A DNA stretch of 64,000 bases, taken from contig JAILHF010000051.1 of assembly GCA_024696005.1 (NCBI GenBank), positions 186,001-250,000 on the forward strand, in the 5' to 3' direction. Shown here piece by piece: positions 43,291 to 52,072 of the stretch (positions are counted from its first letter, which is position 1; each line of letters opens with the position of its first letter). The DNA comes from Lachnospiraceae bacterium (GTDB taxonomy: Bacteria; Bacillota; Clostridia; Lachnospirales; Lachnospiraceae). Under the pieces are notes generated by a model that was not told the DNA's origin, did not search any database, and saw only the letters and a list, made by a program, of their open reading frames with translations. The translations under genes were made by a program, and so were the position numbers.

Positions 43291-43320
43291 ATTATATCCA
43301 TAAATCCGCTGCTCTGTCAA
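43291..43320 (-). promoter_or_regulatory. rpsU promoter, consensus sigma-A type
   Basis: TTGACA (43315-43320) and TATAAT (43291-43296) with 18-base spacing. The -35 overlaps the fliB stop codon at 43317. It is the closest to consensus in the window, as expected for a ribosomal gene. Confidence 0.88.
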
Positions 43321-44426
43321 GTAGATTTTACGCTTGCGAGCAGATCTTTCAGCGCGAAGTCGTTGTGAAAGGCCCTTTTTTCGGTCACGGAAATGACATG
43401 CGCCAGCGTGCGGCTGATCGGAGGGCCGTATTTCTCACACCAGAGAAGATAAAAAAGCAGAACGAGATCCGTCACGAGCAGGGCTTCCTTCACATGGCGG
43501 AAGGGGCTGTAATCCTCATAAGAAAAGAGATACCGGCGTGCGACCAGCGAAAGAAAGTAGTCCCCGAACAATTCCGTGACTTCTGCCTTTCCGGCCACAT
43601 GTTTCCCGAACAGACGCATGAGCTCCTTTTCGCCGGCCTCATACCCCAGCTTGTCAAAACGGCGGTAATAAAGCCTGCAGAGCCTGAAAAGAAAAGGCGC
43701 CGAATAACGCAGCCAATCTTCGTAAAAACAGGTGCTCATCATCTCGTTGAGTTCGGCGATCGGAAGCGGGAACAGCCTCATGGCGCCCCCCTCTTCCTCT
43801 CCGGATCCGAAATCCGCCTCTTCGTTTCCGCCGATCAGAGCGTCCTGGAAAGCGCGGCTTTTTGCAGCAATGTCGCGAAGAGCCGCATCAAGCAGCGAGG
43901 CATCGCCCCCTGCGGAATGCACCTGCGAAAAGATGATCCCGCGGCTTCGGAGAAGCTTTTCGAAATACGCCGCGTCCTCATTGTTCCCGTACAGTTCCGG
44001 AAGCTTTTCTTCCTCGGCCGGCACAAAGCCTCCGCGAGGATCGCGCAAAAAAAGAGAAGCCGCATGCACGCAGGAAAGATCGAGCTGGTATTCTGCCCGG
44101 GGGCCGTAATTGGCTACGACCCTGGGGTAGTCACGGCAGACCTGCGGCAGGAAAACTTCCCCTCTCTTTTTTTGCAGTTCGCACAGCCCGTCCGCCCTAA
44201 GGTGCGGACACCTGAGGGCCATGGGCGAAAACACTTTCCGTTCCCTGCCGTGGATCGAAAGCTTCAGCTTCAAGCCAAACAGTCCCTTCCGGGCACCATA
44301 GAGCTTCAAAGCTTCGTCGTCGATCGGGATGCTCCAGCCATGACAGCAGCTGTCGGGGCACTCTCCCTGAAGGCAGCGGAACTCATCGTAATACGAGATC
44401 TTGAAACAGGGCGTCTCCCCGCTCAT
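43317..44426 (-). CDS. fliB: Flagellin lysine-N-methylase
   Basis: The protein has 369 residues. The N-terminus has the Cys-rich FliB signature: YYDEFRCLQGECPDSCCHGW, then CPHLRADGLCELQKKRGE, and VCRDYPRVV, LSCVHAASL. These Cys residues are thought to hold an iron-sulfur cluster. FliB transfers methyl groups to lysines of flagellin. The gene is outside any flagellar cluster here. Its start overlaps the alaS stop by 4 bases (ATGA), and AGGAGG touches the ATG directly, which is unusually close; re-initiation from alaS is therefore likely. Confidence 0.9.
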   Translation of the reverse strand: MSGETPCFKISYYDEFRCLQGECPDSCCHGWSIPIDDEALKLYGARKGLFGLKLKLSIHGRERKVFSPMALRCPHLRADGLCELQKKRGEVFLPQVCRDYPRVVANYGPRAEYQLDLSCVHAASLFLRDPRGGFVPAEEEKLPELYGNNEDAAYFEKLLRSRGIIFSQVHSAGGDASLLDAALRDIAAKSRAFQDALIGGNEEADFGSGEEEGGAMRLFPLPIAELNEMMSTCFYEDWLRYSAPFLFRLCRLYYRRFDKLGYEAGEKELMRLFGKHVAGKAEVTELFGDYFLSLVARRYLFSYEDYSPFRHVKEALLVTDLVLLFYLLWCEKYGPPISRTLAHVISVTEKRAFHNDFALKDLLASVKST

Positions 44427-47113
44427 CCTCCTATCATGGCGCGGAATTTCTCTTCCGCAGCCGCAAGGAGCTTGTCGATGCCGGAAGGATCCTTGCCGCC
44501 GGCCTGGGCCATGTTCGGCTTACCGCCGCCGCCTCCTCCCACAAGGGGCGCGATCTCACGGATCAGGTTCCCGGCATTGCAGCCTTTCTTCACTGCTTCG
44601 TCCGTGGCCTTTACGATCAGGTTCACACGTCCGTCCGTATCGGAAACAAGGACAACCACGGCGGTACCGAGCTGATCGCCGATGCGGTCACCCAGATCGC
44701 GAAGCGCGTTCATGTCGAGGCCGCTCAAAGCCTTTGCCGCAAACTTCACGCCGCCGGCTTCCTTTACGTCTTTCAGGATATCTCCGAGCGCATCTCCGGC
44801 CGCTTTGCTCTTCAGAGCATTGATCTCGGCCTTGAGACTCTTGTTATCGCTCAAGAGGCTCTCGATGCGTGCAAGCAGTTCGGCAGGCCTGGTCTTCAAC
44901 GCTTCGGCCGCTTCGGCAAGCTTGCGCTCCGCATCGCGGTAATATGCAAAGACGGCGTCCCCGGTGATGGCTTCGATCCTTCTCGTTCCGGCTGCGATGC
45001 CGGATTCGGAAACGATCTTGAACGCGGAGATGCTGCCGGTGGATGCCACATGGGTACCGCCGCAGAGCTCCACCGAATAGCCGCCCATGTCAACAACGCG
45101 CACTTCCGTGCCGTATTTCTCGCCAAAGAGCGCCATTGCTCCGGTCTTTCTGGCCTCTTCGAGGCTCATGAGCTTGGTCACGACCGGCAGATTTTCGGAA
45201 ATCTTTTCGTTAACGATGCGCTCCACCTTCTCCAGCTCTTCCCGGGTCATCGCCTGGAAATGCGAGAAGTCGAAACGCGTTCTCTCGGGATCCTGATAGG
45301 AGCCCTTCTGTTCCACATGGCTGCCGAGCACTTCACGCAGGGCCTTCTGCAGAAGGTGGGTCGCGGAGTGGTTCTGGCAGGTACGGTTGCGGTTCTTTGC
45401 ATCCACACGGAGAGCAGCGCGCACCCCCTTGCGGATCATGCCGCGCTCCACCACACCGATGTGGGCGATCTTGGAACCCGCAACATGCTCCGTGCTCTCC
45501 ACACGGAAGATGCCGTCCACGGTCTCGATCACGCCGCGGTCACCGACCTGACCGCCCATGGTCCCGTAAAACGGGGTGCGGTCCGTGATGATGGCGCCGC
45601 GCATTCCGTCGGTCAGCACTGCCACGATGGAATCCTCCGAGCCCGCCTCTTTTTCTTCGGGAGAATACAGCTGTGCAAGGGCCGTGATCTTTGCATCGGC
45701 CTCCAGGCTGTCATACCCGACAAATTCGGTATTCAGGGCAGCGTCCAACTCCTCGTAGACCGTGGCGTCCGCTCCCATGTAATTCGTTGTCTTTCGCGCA
45801 GCTCTCGCGCGTTCCTTTTGTTCCTTCATTGCCGCGTCGAAGCCCTCCTGATCCAGGCCGTAGCCCTTCTCTTCGAGGATCTCGATCGTCAGATCCGTGG
45901 GGAATCCGTAGGTATCGTAAAGCTTGAATGCATCCTTTCCGTCAAGGACCTTGCTCCCGCTCTTCTGCATCGCCTCTTCCATTTCCGCGAGCACGCTGAG
46001 TCCCTGATCGATGGTCCTGGCGAACTGGTTCTCTTCCTGGCGCAGATTGTTCAGGATGAATTCCTTCTTCTCTTCCAGCTCGGGATAGCCGTCCTTGCTC
46101 CCCTCGATCACGGTCTCGGCCAGATCGGCAAGGAACACGCCTCCGATCCCCAAAAGCCGGCCGTGACGTGCGGCACGGCGGATGATGCGGCGAAGGACAT
46201 AGCCGCGCCCCACATTCGAGGGCGTGATACCGTCGCTGATCATGAAAGTCGAAGAACGGATGTGATCCGTGATCAGGCGGATCGAAACATCCTTCTTCGG
46301 ATCGGTCTCGTATTCGGCATGTGCAAGCTCGCACACACGGTCGCGTATCGCTTTCATCGTATCGATGTCAAAGACCGAATCCACGTCCTGGACAACAACC
46401 GCAAGACGCTCCAGGCCCATGCCGGTATCGATATTCTTCTGTGCAAGTTCGGTATAATTTCCGTGTCCGTCATTATCAAACTGCGTGAACACGTCGTTCC
46501 ACACTTCCATGAAACGGTCGCATTCGCAACCCACCTTGCAGTCGGGCTTGCCGCAGCCGTACTTGATGCCGCGGTCATAATAGATCTCGGAACAGGGACC
46601 GCAGGGGCCGGCACCGTGCTCCCAGAAGTTGTCGCACTTGCCGTTCTCGTCGCGGTAAAACTTCGTGATCTTTTCCGCAGGAACGCCGATCTCGTCCGTC
46701 CAGATCCTGATGGCTTCCTCATCTTCATGATAGACCGAAGGATAGAGCCGTTCGGGATCAAGCCCGACGACCTTAGTCAAAAACTCCCAGCTCCAGTTCA
46801 GCGCTTCCCGTTTGAAGTAGTCGCCGAAAGAGAAATTGCCGAGCATTTCAAAAAAGGTAAGATGCCTTGCCGTCTTTCCGACGTTCTCGATGTCACCGGT
46901 ACGGACGCACTTCTGGCAGGTTGTCACCCTGCGCCTGGGAGGGATCTCCTGTCCGGTGAAATAAGGCTTCAGGGGCGCCATGCCGGAATTGATGATCAGA
47001 AGAGAGTTGTCGTTGTGGGGCACCAGGGAAAAGCTCTTCATCTTCAGGTGCTCCTTGCTCTCAAAGAAATCAAGAAACATTCTACGCAACTGGTTCACGC
47101 CGTATTTTTCCAT
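44423..47113 (-). CDS. alaS: Alanine-tRNA ligase
   Basis: The protein has 896 residues, full length. The N-terminal aminoacylation domain shows FESKEHLKMKSFSLVPHNDN and FFEMLGNFSFGDYFKRE. The editing domain carries the zinc ligands in CQNHSATHLLQKAL and ELCGGTHVASTG. The C-terminal DHHA1-type end has IREIAPLVGGGGGGKPNMAQ. It charges tRNA-Ala and hydrolyses mischarged Ser/Gly. GGAGG lies 6 bases before the start. No promoter fits between it and the tRNA-Thr terminator, so it may rely on read-through from the tRNA promoter. No T-box is present. Confidence 0.98.
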   Translation of the reverse strand: MEKYGVNQLRRMFLDFFESKEHLKMKSFSLVPHNDNSLLIINSGMAPLKPYFTGQEIPPRRRVTTCQKCVRTGDIENVGKTARHLTFFEMLGNFSFGDYFKREALNWSWEFLTKVVGLDPERLYPSVYHEDEEAIRIWTDEIGVPAEKITKFYRDENGKCDNFWEHGAGPCGPCSEIYYDRGIKYGCGKPDCKVGCECDRFMEVWNDVFTQFDNDGHGNYTELAQKNIDTGMGLERLAVVVQDVDSVFDIDTMKAIRDRVCELAHAEYETDPKKDVSIRLITDHIRSSTFMISDGITPSNVGRGYVLRRIIRRAARHGRLLGIGGVFLADLAETVIEGSKDGYPELEEKKEFILNNLRQEENQFARTIDQGLSVLAEMEEAMQKSGSKVLDGKDAFKLYDTYGFPTDLTIEILEEKGYGLDQEGFDAAMKEQKERARAARKTTNYMGADATVYEELDAALNTEFVGYDSLEADAKITALAQLYSPEEKEAGSEDSIVAVLTDGMRGAIITDRTPFYGTMGGQVGDRGVIETVDGIFRVESTEHVAGSKIAHIGVVERGMIRKGVRAALRVDAKNRNRTCQNHSATHLLQKALREVLGSHVEQKGSYQDPERTRFDFSHFQAMTREELEKVERIVNEKISENLPVVTKLMSLEEARKTGAMALFGEKYGTEVRVVDMGGYSVELCGGTHVASTGSISAFKIVSESGIAAGTRRIEAITGDAVFAYYRDAERKLAEAAEALKTRPAELLARIESLLSDNKSLKAEINALKSKAAGDALGDILKDVKEAGGVKFAAKALSGLDMNALRDLGDRIGDQLGTAVVVLVSDTDGRVNLIVKATDEAVKKGCNAGNLIREIAPLVGGGGGGKPNMAQAGGKDPSGIDKLLAAAEEKFRAMIGG

Positions 47114-47141
47114 GTCAGTCCTCCGTTACAATCATTCTTGT

Positions 47142-47173
47142 AAAAAAACCGTACACCAAACGATGCACGGTTA
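47142..47173 (-). terminator. Terminator between tRNA-Thr and alaS
   Basis: Minus-strand arms AACCGTGCA and TGTACGGTT (one G-U) enclose 8 bases and run into T7. The stem is of moderate strength, so leak into alaS is plausible. Confidence 0.85.
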
Positions 47174-47175
47174 TC

Positions 47176-47248
47176 AGCTGGAAAAGAGACTCGAACTCTC
47201 GACCCCTTCATTACGAGTGAAGTGCTCTACCGACTGAGCTATTCCAGC
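47176..47248 (-). tRNA. tRNA-Thr (anticodon CGU)
   Basis: This 73-base gene folds fully. The acceptor stem is GCTGGAA with TTCCAGC, the D arm is GCTCAGTCGGTAGAGC, the anticodon stem is CTTCA/TGAAG with loop CTCGTAA (anticodon CGT) and the T arm is GAGAGTTCGAGTCTCTT. No CCA is encoded; the discriminator base is U. It has its own promoter 10 bases upstream. Confidence 0.97.
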
Positions 47249-47258
47249 AACGTTCTTC

Positions 47259-47286
47259 ATTATACTATAAAGAACAGATTTTGCAA
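47259..47286 (-). promoter_or_regulatory. tRNA-Thr promoter
   Basis: TTGCAA (47281-47286) and TATAAT (47259-47264) with 16-base spacing; the tRNA begins 10 bases later. It may also drive alaS and fliB through terminator read-through. Confidence 0.85.
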
Positions 47287-47317
47287 GCACTTTTTTTCGG
47301 ATCCCGCCGGTGGCGCA

Positions 47318-47980
47318 TCATCCCCTGAGGATCCCGAGCAGCTGTTCGGCATTCTGCCGCACGTTCCCGCGAAAAACGGCCGAACCGGCAACGATCACAT
47401 TGGCTCCGCGCGCAACGATGCCCGCCAGGTTGTCCGCGCGCACACCGCCGTCCACTTCCACGTCACAGGAAAGCCCGGCCTCATCGATCCATTTTCTGAG
47501 CGTGCTCACCTTGTCCAGACATTCGGGAAGCACTTCCTGTCCTCCGAAACCCGGCTCGACCGTCATCGGGAGCACCAGATCAAGCATCGGGAGCAGATCG
47601 CGCACCTCCTCCGGTTTCGTGGCAGGCTTGATCGCAATGCCCGCCCGTTTGCCGCAGGCTTTGACGGCACGCACCGCTCTTTCAGGATCCGCGCAGGCCT
47701 CGTAATGAAGCGTGATCCCGTCCGCCCCGAGTGAAGCGAACTCTTCTATGTAACGTTCCGGCTTTTCGATCATCAGATGCACATCCAGATAAAGCTTTGT
47801 GCCGGCGCGAACGCTCTTAAGCACGGGCATCCCGAACGACAGCGCCGGAACAAAGGTCCCGTCCATGACATCGTAATGGATCCAGTCCACACCTGCTTCT
47901 TCAACTGCACGGATCTGTTCGCCCAGTATCATGAAATCCGCAGCAAGGATCGACGGCGAAAGATGCTTTTCTCTCTGCAT
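47318..47980 (-). CDS. rpe: Ribulose-phosphate 3-epimerase
   Basis: The start at 47980 gives 220 residues, the usual size; upstream codons in the same frame overlap rsgA and have no signal. It interconverts ribulose-5-P and xylulose-5-P. Motifs: LSPSILAADFMIL, IHYDVMDGTFVPALSFG (metal-binding His, Asp), LDVHLMIEKP, MTVEPGFGGQE and VDGGVRADNL. GTGGGGA near the ATG is a weak ribosome site. It closes the prpC-prkC-rsgA-rpe order typical of Firmicutes. I see no thiN after it, which is commonly next. Confidence 0.97.
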   Translation of the reverse strand: MQREKHLSPSILAADFMILGEQIRAVEEAGVDWIHYDVMDGTFVPALSFGMPVLKSVRAGTKLYLDVHLMIEKPERYIEEFASLGADGITLHYEACADPERAVRAVKACGKRAGIAIKPATKPEEVRDLLPMLDLVLPMTVEPGFGGQEVLPECLDKVSTLRKWIDEAGLSCDVEVDGGVRADNLAGIVARGANVIVAGSAVFRGNVRQNAEQLLGILRG

Positions 47981-48014
47981 TCCCCACTCACTTTCCGTCC
48001 GGAGGATTCCGGAC

Positions 48015-48905
48015 TCAGTAACGCTTCCGTTCCTTCTGTTCCGTGTAGATATTGCAATAATTCCGATATCGGAGCAGGGGGATCTCCCCGCTCTCCGCAG
48101 CCTCTCTGACCGCGCATCCCGGCTCATCCAGATGCCTGCAGTTCCGGAAACGGCACGCATCCGTAAAGGGCAGAAACTCGGGATAATGATCTTTCAGTTC
48201 CTCTGCATCCAGACTGAGTGCATCAAATGAAGTAAAGCCCGGCGTATCGCAGATATAGCCGCCGCCTTCCACAGGGAAGAGCTCGGAATGTCTTGTTGTG
48301 TTTTTTCCGCGCCCGAGCTTTTTGCTGATCCCTCCGGTCTCGGCAAAAGCCCCCGGACAGAGCAGATTCACGATCGTGGATTTTCCGACGCCGCTCGGCC
48401 CGGCCAGCCAGGTCACGCGCCCGCGGATCAGACTGCGGAGCGTGTCGGCCGCGCCTTCTGCTTTTGCGCTGAGCGCAACGGCTTCGGCGCCGGCGGCCCG
48501 ATAGGCCGCAAGGAATTCCTCTGCTTTTTCATCCCCTGCCAGGTCCTTTTTGTTGAACACAAGAATGCAGGGGATATCCCGGTTCTGAAGTTCCAGCAGG
48601 AAACGGTCTATGATCACCGGATTGGGATCCGGCGACGCGAGCGCAAAGACCAGCATCGCCTGGTCAACGTTTGCCGCTTCGGGGCGTATCATGGAGTTGC
48701 TTCTGGGAAGCACTTCGAGCACACTGCCTTCCTTTGCTTCCTCATCGATCAGCTGCATGCGGACACGGTCTCCCACCAGCGGCTTGACGCCGTCTTTCCG
48801 GAAGAGTCCGCGGGCACGGCAGGAATATATCTCACCGTCCTCCGTTTCCACATAATAGAAACCGCCGATCCCCTTGCGTATCCTACCCTCCATGAATGCG
48901 GTCAT
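48015..48905 (-). CDS. rsgA: Ribosome small-subunit-dependent GTPase A
   Basis: The protein has 296 residues. It is a circularly permuted GTPase that tests late 30S subunits. Order of parts: an OB-fold (FYYVETEDGEIYSCRARG), G4 FNKKDL, G1 LAGPSGVGKSTIVNLL, G2/G3 TTRHSEL and CDTPGF, then the zinc knuckle CRFRNCRHLDEPGCAV. The start overlaps the prkC stop by 4 bases (ATGA). Nothing unusual is seen. Confidence 0.98.
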   Translation of the reverse strand: MTAFMEGRIRKGIGGFYYVETEDGEIYSCRARGLFRKDGVKPLVGDRVRMQLIDEEAKEGSVLEVLPRSNSMIRPEAANVDQAMLVFALASPDPNPVIIDRFLLELQNRDIPCILVFNKKDLAGDEKAEEFLAAYRAAGAEAVALSAKAEGAADTLRSLIRGRVTWLAGPSGVGKSTIVNLLCPGAFAETGGISKKLGRGKNTTRHSELFPVEGGGYICDTPGFTSFDALSLDAEELKDHYPEFLPFTDACRFRNCRHLDEPGCAVREAAESGEIPLLRYRNYCNIYTEQKERKRY

Positions 48906-51235
48906 TCCTTCTTGAACTCGATGATCACACCGTCCGTATGCTTGGGCACCTGCACCGTCTGGATCGAGACATTGCCTTCCTCGTCCGTGACTTCCTGGGA
49001 TTCGTTGATCATGTAATCGATCGTAAGGATCCCGCGCGGTTTCATGTAGATGCCGGACAGATTGTTGATCTTGACCGGGAATACATCCGTGGTGATGGAC
49101 CAGAGCTGGGTGCCGTCTTCGGCCGTCAGAGTGATCGTAGCGTTGCCGCCGGCATAATCCCCGGGGGCATCGACCACATAACTGTCGAGTTTATAATATG
49201 CGGGTTCCACGCCTTTGCTGATGCGGTATTCCACCTCAGTATCATTGTTGACCGTGCTTCCGGCCGAATAATTCTGATAGCAGACCGTCCCCTCCGGATA
49301 GTCTTCGCTGTATTCGTCGTCACCCTTTTTGCCGGTCAACCCTGCTTCCGCGAGCAGTCTGGTCGCCTCTTCTTCGGTTTTGCCTTTCAGATCGGGCATC
49401 GGAACCTGAATGGACTCCTTGCCGATGCTGTAGGTGACGGTGATCTCGCTGCCGATCGGGACCGAGCTGCCCCCCTCGGGATCCTGACGGACCACGACAT
49501 CTCTGGCCACATCTTCGGAATTCGTGGACATGAGTATCACCTTGAAGCCGTCACTTTCCAGTTTGGCCGTGGCTTCCGCTTTGGTAAGTCCCACGACGCT
49601 CGGCACGGGAAGGGATCTTCCGTCCGTGCCCACCTGGGTTCCGGCCTTTGTCGGCTCTTCCGTGCTCTGTTCCACGGTAGGCGTGGCCGTCGTCTGGCTG
49701 CTGCTTCCGGGCCTTTCCTTGCCGAAGCCCACTGCATTCCACACAATATAAAGGAAGATGACCGCCACGACCAAAGCCGCGATCACGATCAGGACCGTTG
49801 TCAGAAGCTCCATCCTGGGATCGTATTCGTCTTCGTAGCGCCCTTTTCTGCGTCCGGCATTACGGGACGCATTCCTTCTCCGTTCTTCCGCCGTTCTGGG
49901 ACGGCCGGACGTTCCCTGCGCATGCTTTCTGGCCGCATCCGGTGCCACCGGCCGGCCGTTCGCACGCGAAGTGGCACGTTTCTCGTTCTTGTCCGCGGCA
50001 TCCGCTTTCTCGCCTGCGGGTCTTCTCTTCTTCTTTTTCTTCTTTGCCTGCCCCTTCTGCTGTGCATCGTCGGAGCCTTTTTTTCTTTTGGAGATGATCT
50101 CCTCGATGACAGGGGCTCCTGCATAAGAGCCGTCATCCGTCATCTCTTCTTCGGGATAATATTCCTCCCCTTCCCCTTCAATATATTCCTCGCCGTATTC
50201 GCCCTCGTACTCACCTTCCTCGGGATAGTATTCCTCTTCCGGCATCTCCTCCCCGGCCGCTTCCCCTTCCGGCATCGTTGCGCCGCCAAGGAGCATCTGT
50301 GCGTCAAAACTGTCCCTGCGGTTGGCCTGGGCACGTATCTTTTTGATCTCCTGCGGCGAGATGTCCTTGGTATCGCCGCTGTGATCGTTCTCGTCGAGTT
50401 TCACGAAATCCTCGTCAGGGCTGATCAGGGATTTCTTCAGGTCTTCGATCAGTTCCGGAGCAGAGGCATAACGTCTGTCCGGACTCTTCTGCGTGCATTT
50501 GAGCACGATCTTTTCCAGACTGATGGGGATCTCAGGCACATAATCCCGCGGTGAAGGCATGGGCTCCTGAATGTGTTTGATCGCCACTGCCACCGTCGTA
50601 TCCCCGTTAAAAGGCACACGTCCCGTCAGCATCTCGAAGATCGTGATGCCGAGGGAATAGATATCACTCTTTTCATCGGAAAAACCGCCGCGAACCTGCT
50701 CGGGAGAAGTATAATGCACACTTCCCATGACATTGGATGTGATCGTGTTGCTGGACGCAGCCTTGGCGATGCCGAAATCCGTCACCTTTACCTTGCCGTC
50801 CATGCTGATGATCACGTTCTGCGGCTTGATGTCGCGGTGTATGATATGATTGTTATGCGCGGCCTCGATGCCCTGCGCCACCTGGATCGCAATGCTGACC
50901 GCTTCACGCACGGACAGTCTGGCCTTGCGCTCAATGTATTTCTTCAGCGTGATGCCTTCGACCAGCTCCATGACGATATAGTGGGAGCCGCTTTCCTCTC
51001 CGACATCATAAACGTTCACGATATTAGGGTGCATCAGGCCGGCCGCAGACTGCGCCTCACTGCGAAACTTCTGCAGAAAGTCCTTGTTCTCCGAGAATTC
51101 CTGCTTCAACACCTTGATGGCAACAAAACGATTGAGCTTGTGATCCTTTGCACGATACACATCGCTCATCCCGCCGGTACCGATCTTTTCCAGCACCTCA
51201 TAGCGTTCCGCTACCGTCATTCCTATCTTGATCAT
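48902..51235 (-). CDS. prkC: Ser/Thr protein kinase with PASTA domains (PrkC)
   Basis: The protein has 777 residues. The kinase domain (about 1-275) has IGTGGMSDVYRAKD, VAIKVLK, HRDIKPQNVIIS, DFGIAKA and SDIYSLGITIFEM. A long juxtamembrane region (about 280-505) is bipolar: a Glu/Tyr-rich stretch (EEMPEEEYYPEEGEYEGEYG), then a Lys/Arg-rich stretch (KKKKKKRR). One membrane helix follows (LLTTVLIVIAALVVAVIFLY). The outer part has two PASTA repeats (VPSVVGLTKAEATAKLE, MPDLKGKTEEEATRLLA) and a C-terminal beta domain of about 85 residues. PASTA domains bind peptidoglycan fragments. Only two repeats is fewer than in B. subtilis (three). It follows prpC by 9 bases. Confidence 0.97.
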   Translation of the reverse strand: MIKIGMTVAERYEVLEKIGTGGMSDVYRAKDHKLNRFVAIKVLKQEFSENKDFLQKFRSEAQSAAGLMHPNIVNVYDVGEESGSHYIVMELVEGITLKKYIERKARLSVREAVSIAIQVAQGIEAAHNNHIIHRDIKPQNVIISMDGKVKVTDFGIAKAASSNTITSNVMGSVHYTSPEQVRGGFSDEKSDIYSLGITIFEMLTGRVPFNGDTTVAVAIKHIQEPMPSPRDYVPEIPISLEKIVLKCTQKSPDRRYASAPELIEDLKKSLISPDEDFVKLDENDHSGDTKDISPQEIKKIRAQANRRDSFDAQMLLGGATMPEGEAAGEEMPEEEYYPEEGEYEGEYGEEYIEGEGEEYYPEEEMTDDGSYAGAPVIEEIISKRKKGSDDAQQKGQAKKKKKKRRPAGEKADAADKNEKRATSRANGRPVAPDAARKHAQGTSGRPRTAEERRRNASRNAGRRKGRYEDEYDPRMELLTTVLIVIAALVVAVIFLYIVWNAVGFGKERPGSSSQTTATPTVEQSTEEPTKAGTQVGTDGRSLPVPSVVGLTKAEATAKLESDGFKVILMSTNSEDVARDVVVRQDPEGGSSVPIGSEITVTYSIGKESIQVPMPDLKGKTEEEATRLLAEAGLTGKKGDDEYSEDYPEGTVCYQNYSAGSTVNNDTEVEYRISKGVEPAYYKLDSYVVDAPGDYAGGNATITLTAEDGTQLWSITTDVFPVKINNLSGIYMKPRGILTIDYMINESQEVTDEEGNVSIQTVQVPKHTDGVIIEFKKE

Positions 51236-51244
51236 GCTGACTCC

Positions 51245-51982
51245 TTACCTGTCCACACGGACCAGGATCACGGTGATGTTATCCCGGCCTCCGTTCATAT
51301 TTGCTGCCGCAACCAGACGCTCGGCCTTTTCCTTGAGCGTCCCCTCGCCTTCGACGATCCCCTGCATTTCCCGGTCTTCCAGCATGTTGGAAAGACCGTC
51401 GGAACACATCAGGATGATGTCACCGACCAGCAGTTCTTCCACTTCAAAAAAATCAACATCCACTTCATCCATGACACCTACGGCACGGGTGATGATATTC
51501 TTGTCCGGGTGGGTGCGGGCCGATTTCCGTTCCAGCTCTCCCATCTGGACCATCTCCTCCACCAGGGAGTGATCGGTCGTGATCTGCCGCATCTCGCCGC
51601 CGCTGATCAGATAGAGGCGGCTGTCACCGACGTTCGCCACGCACAGACCGTCTTCATCGATCGAAGCGACCACGAGCGTTGTGCCCATCCCGAAATAATT
51701 GTCGTCGGAAAGGGCCTTCATCCGCACCCTGCGGTTCGCCTCACGGATCGCACGTGAGATCACGCGGACATTTCCGCGGTCCCTGCTCATGTTCACCTGG
51801 GCCACCAGCGTCTCCACGGCGCATTTGGAAGCGTACTCCCCCGCCTTGTGTCCGCCCATTCCGTCTGCAACGATAAAAAGATCGGGCAGGCTCCCGACCG
51901 GCACCTCGGAGGTAAATACATAATCCTGATTCTGTTTTCGTAATCTTCCGATGTCACTGACGGAATACGAACTGAGTTTCAT
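51245..51982 (-). CDS. prpC: PP2C-type protein phosphatase, partner of PrkC
   Basis: The protein has 245 residues. It removes phosphate from PrkC targets. PPM motifs: SDIGRLRKQNQDYV, VADGMGGHKAGEYAS (metal Asp), MGTTLVVASI, VANVGDSRLYLI, ILMCSDGLSNML and NITVILVRV. Length is normal. It has its own promoter at 52039 and leads prkC, rsgA and rpe. Confidence 0.97.
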   Translation of the reverse strand: MKLSSYSVSDIGRLRKQNQDYVFTSEVPVGSLPDLFIVADGMGGHKAGEYASKCAVETLVAQVNMSRDRGNVRVISRAIREANRRVRMKALSDDNYFGMGTTLVVASIDEDGLCVANVGDSRLYLISGGEMRQITTDHSLVEEMVQMGELERKSARTHPDKNIITRAVGVMDEVDVDFFEVEELLVGDIILMCSDGLSNMLEDREMQGIVEGEGTLKEKAERLVAAANMNGGRDNITVILVRVDR

Positions 51983-52038
51983 TTCGTTATGAGGTTCCGC
52001 CCTTCCCGGTTTTTGTATTTACATTCCAAACCACGGAG

Positions 52039-52067
52039 ATTTTAGCACAGAAACGATAAGGCGTCAA
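52039..52067 (-). promoter_or_regulatory. prpC operon promoter
   Basis: TTGACG (52062-52067) and TAAAAT (52039-52044) with 17-base spacing and TGC before the -10. It begins 6 bases after the rlmN stop; no terminator separates the two operons. Confidence 0.8.
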
Positions 52068-52072
52068 ATTTG

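Noticed and set aside
45050-47143. 697-codon open frame on the plus strand across alaS
   Set aside because: Antisense to alaS, with low-complexity His/Ile-rich translation and no family match. High GC at third positions opens such frames.
47249-47317. Possible T-box or riboswitch before the tRNA and alaS
   Set aside because: The gap is too short for a T-box, lacks the T-box core sequence, and is fully explained by the tRNA promoter.
47281-47318. Terminator after rpe
   Set aside because: A GC-rich stretch exists, but no stem followed by a T run in the rpe direction could be drawn.
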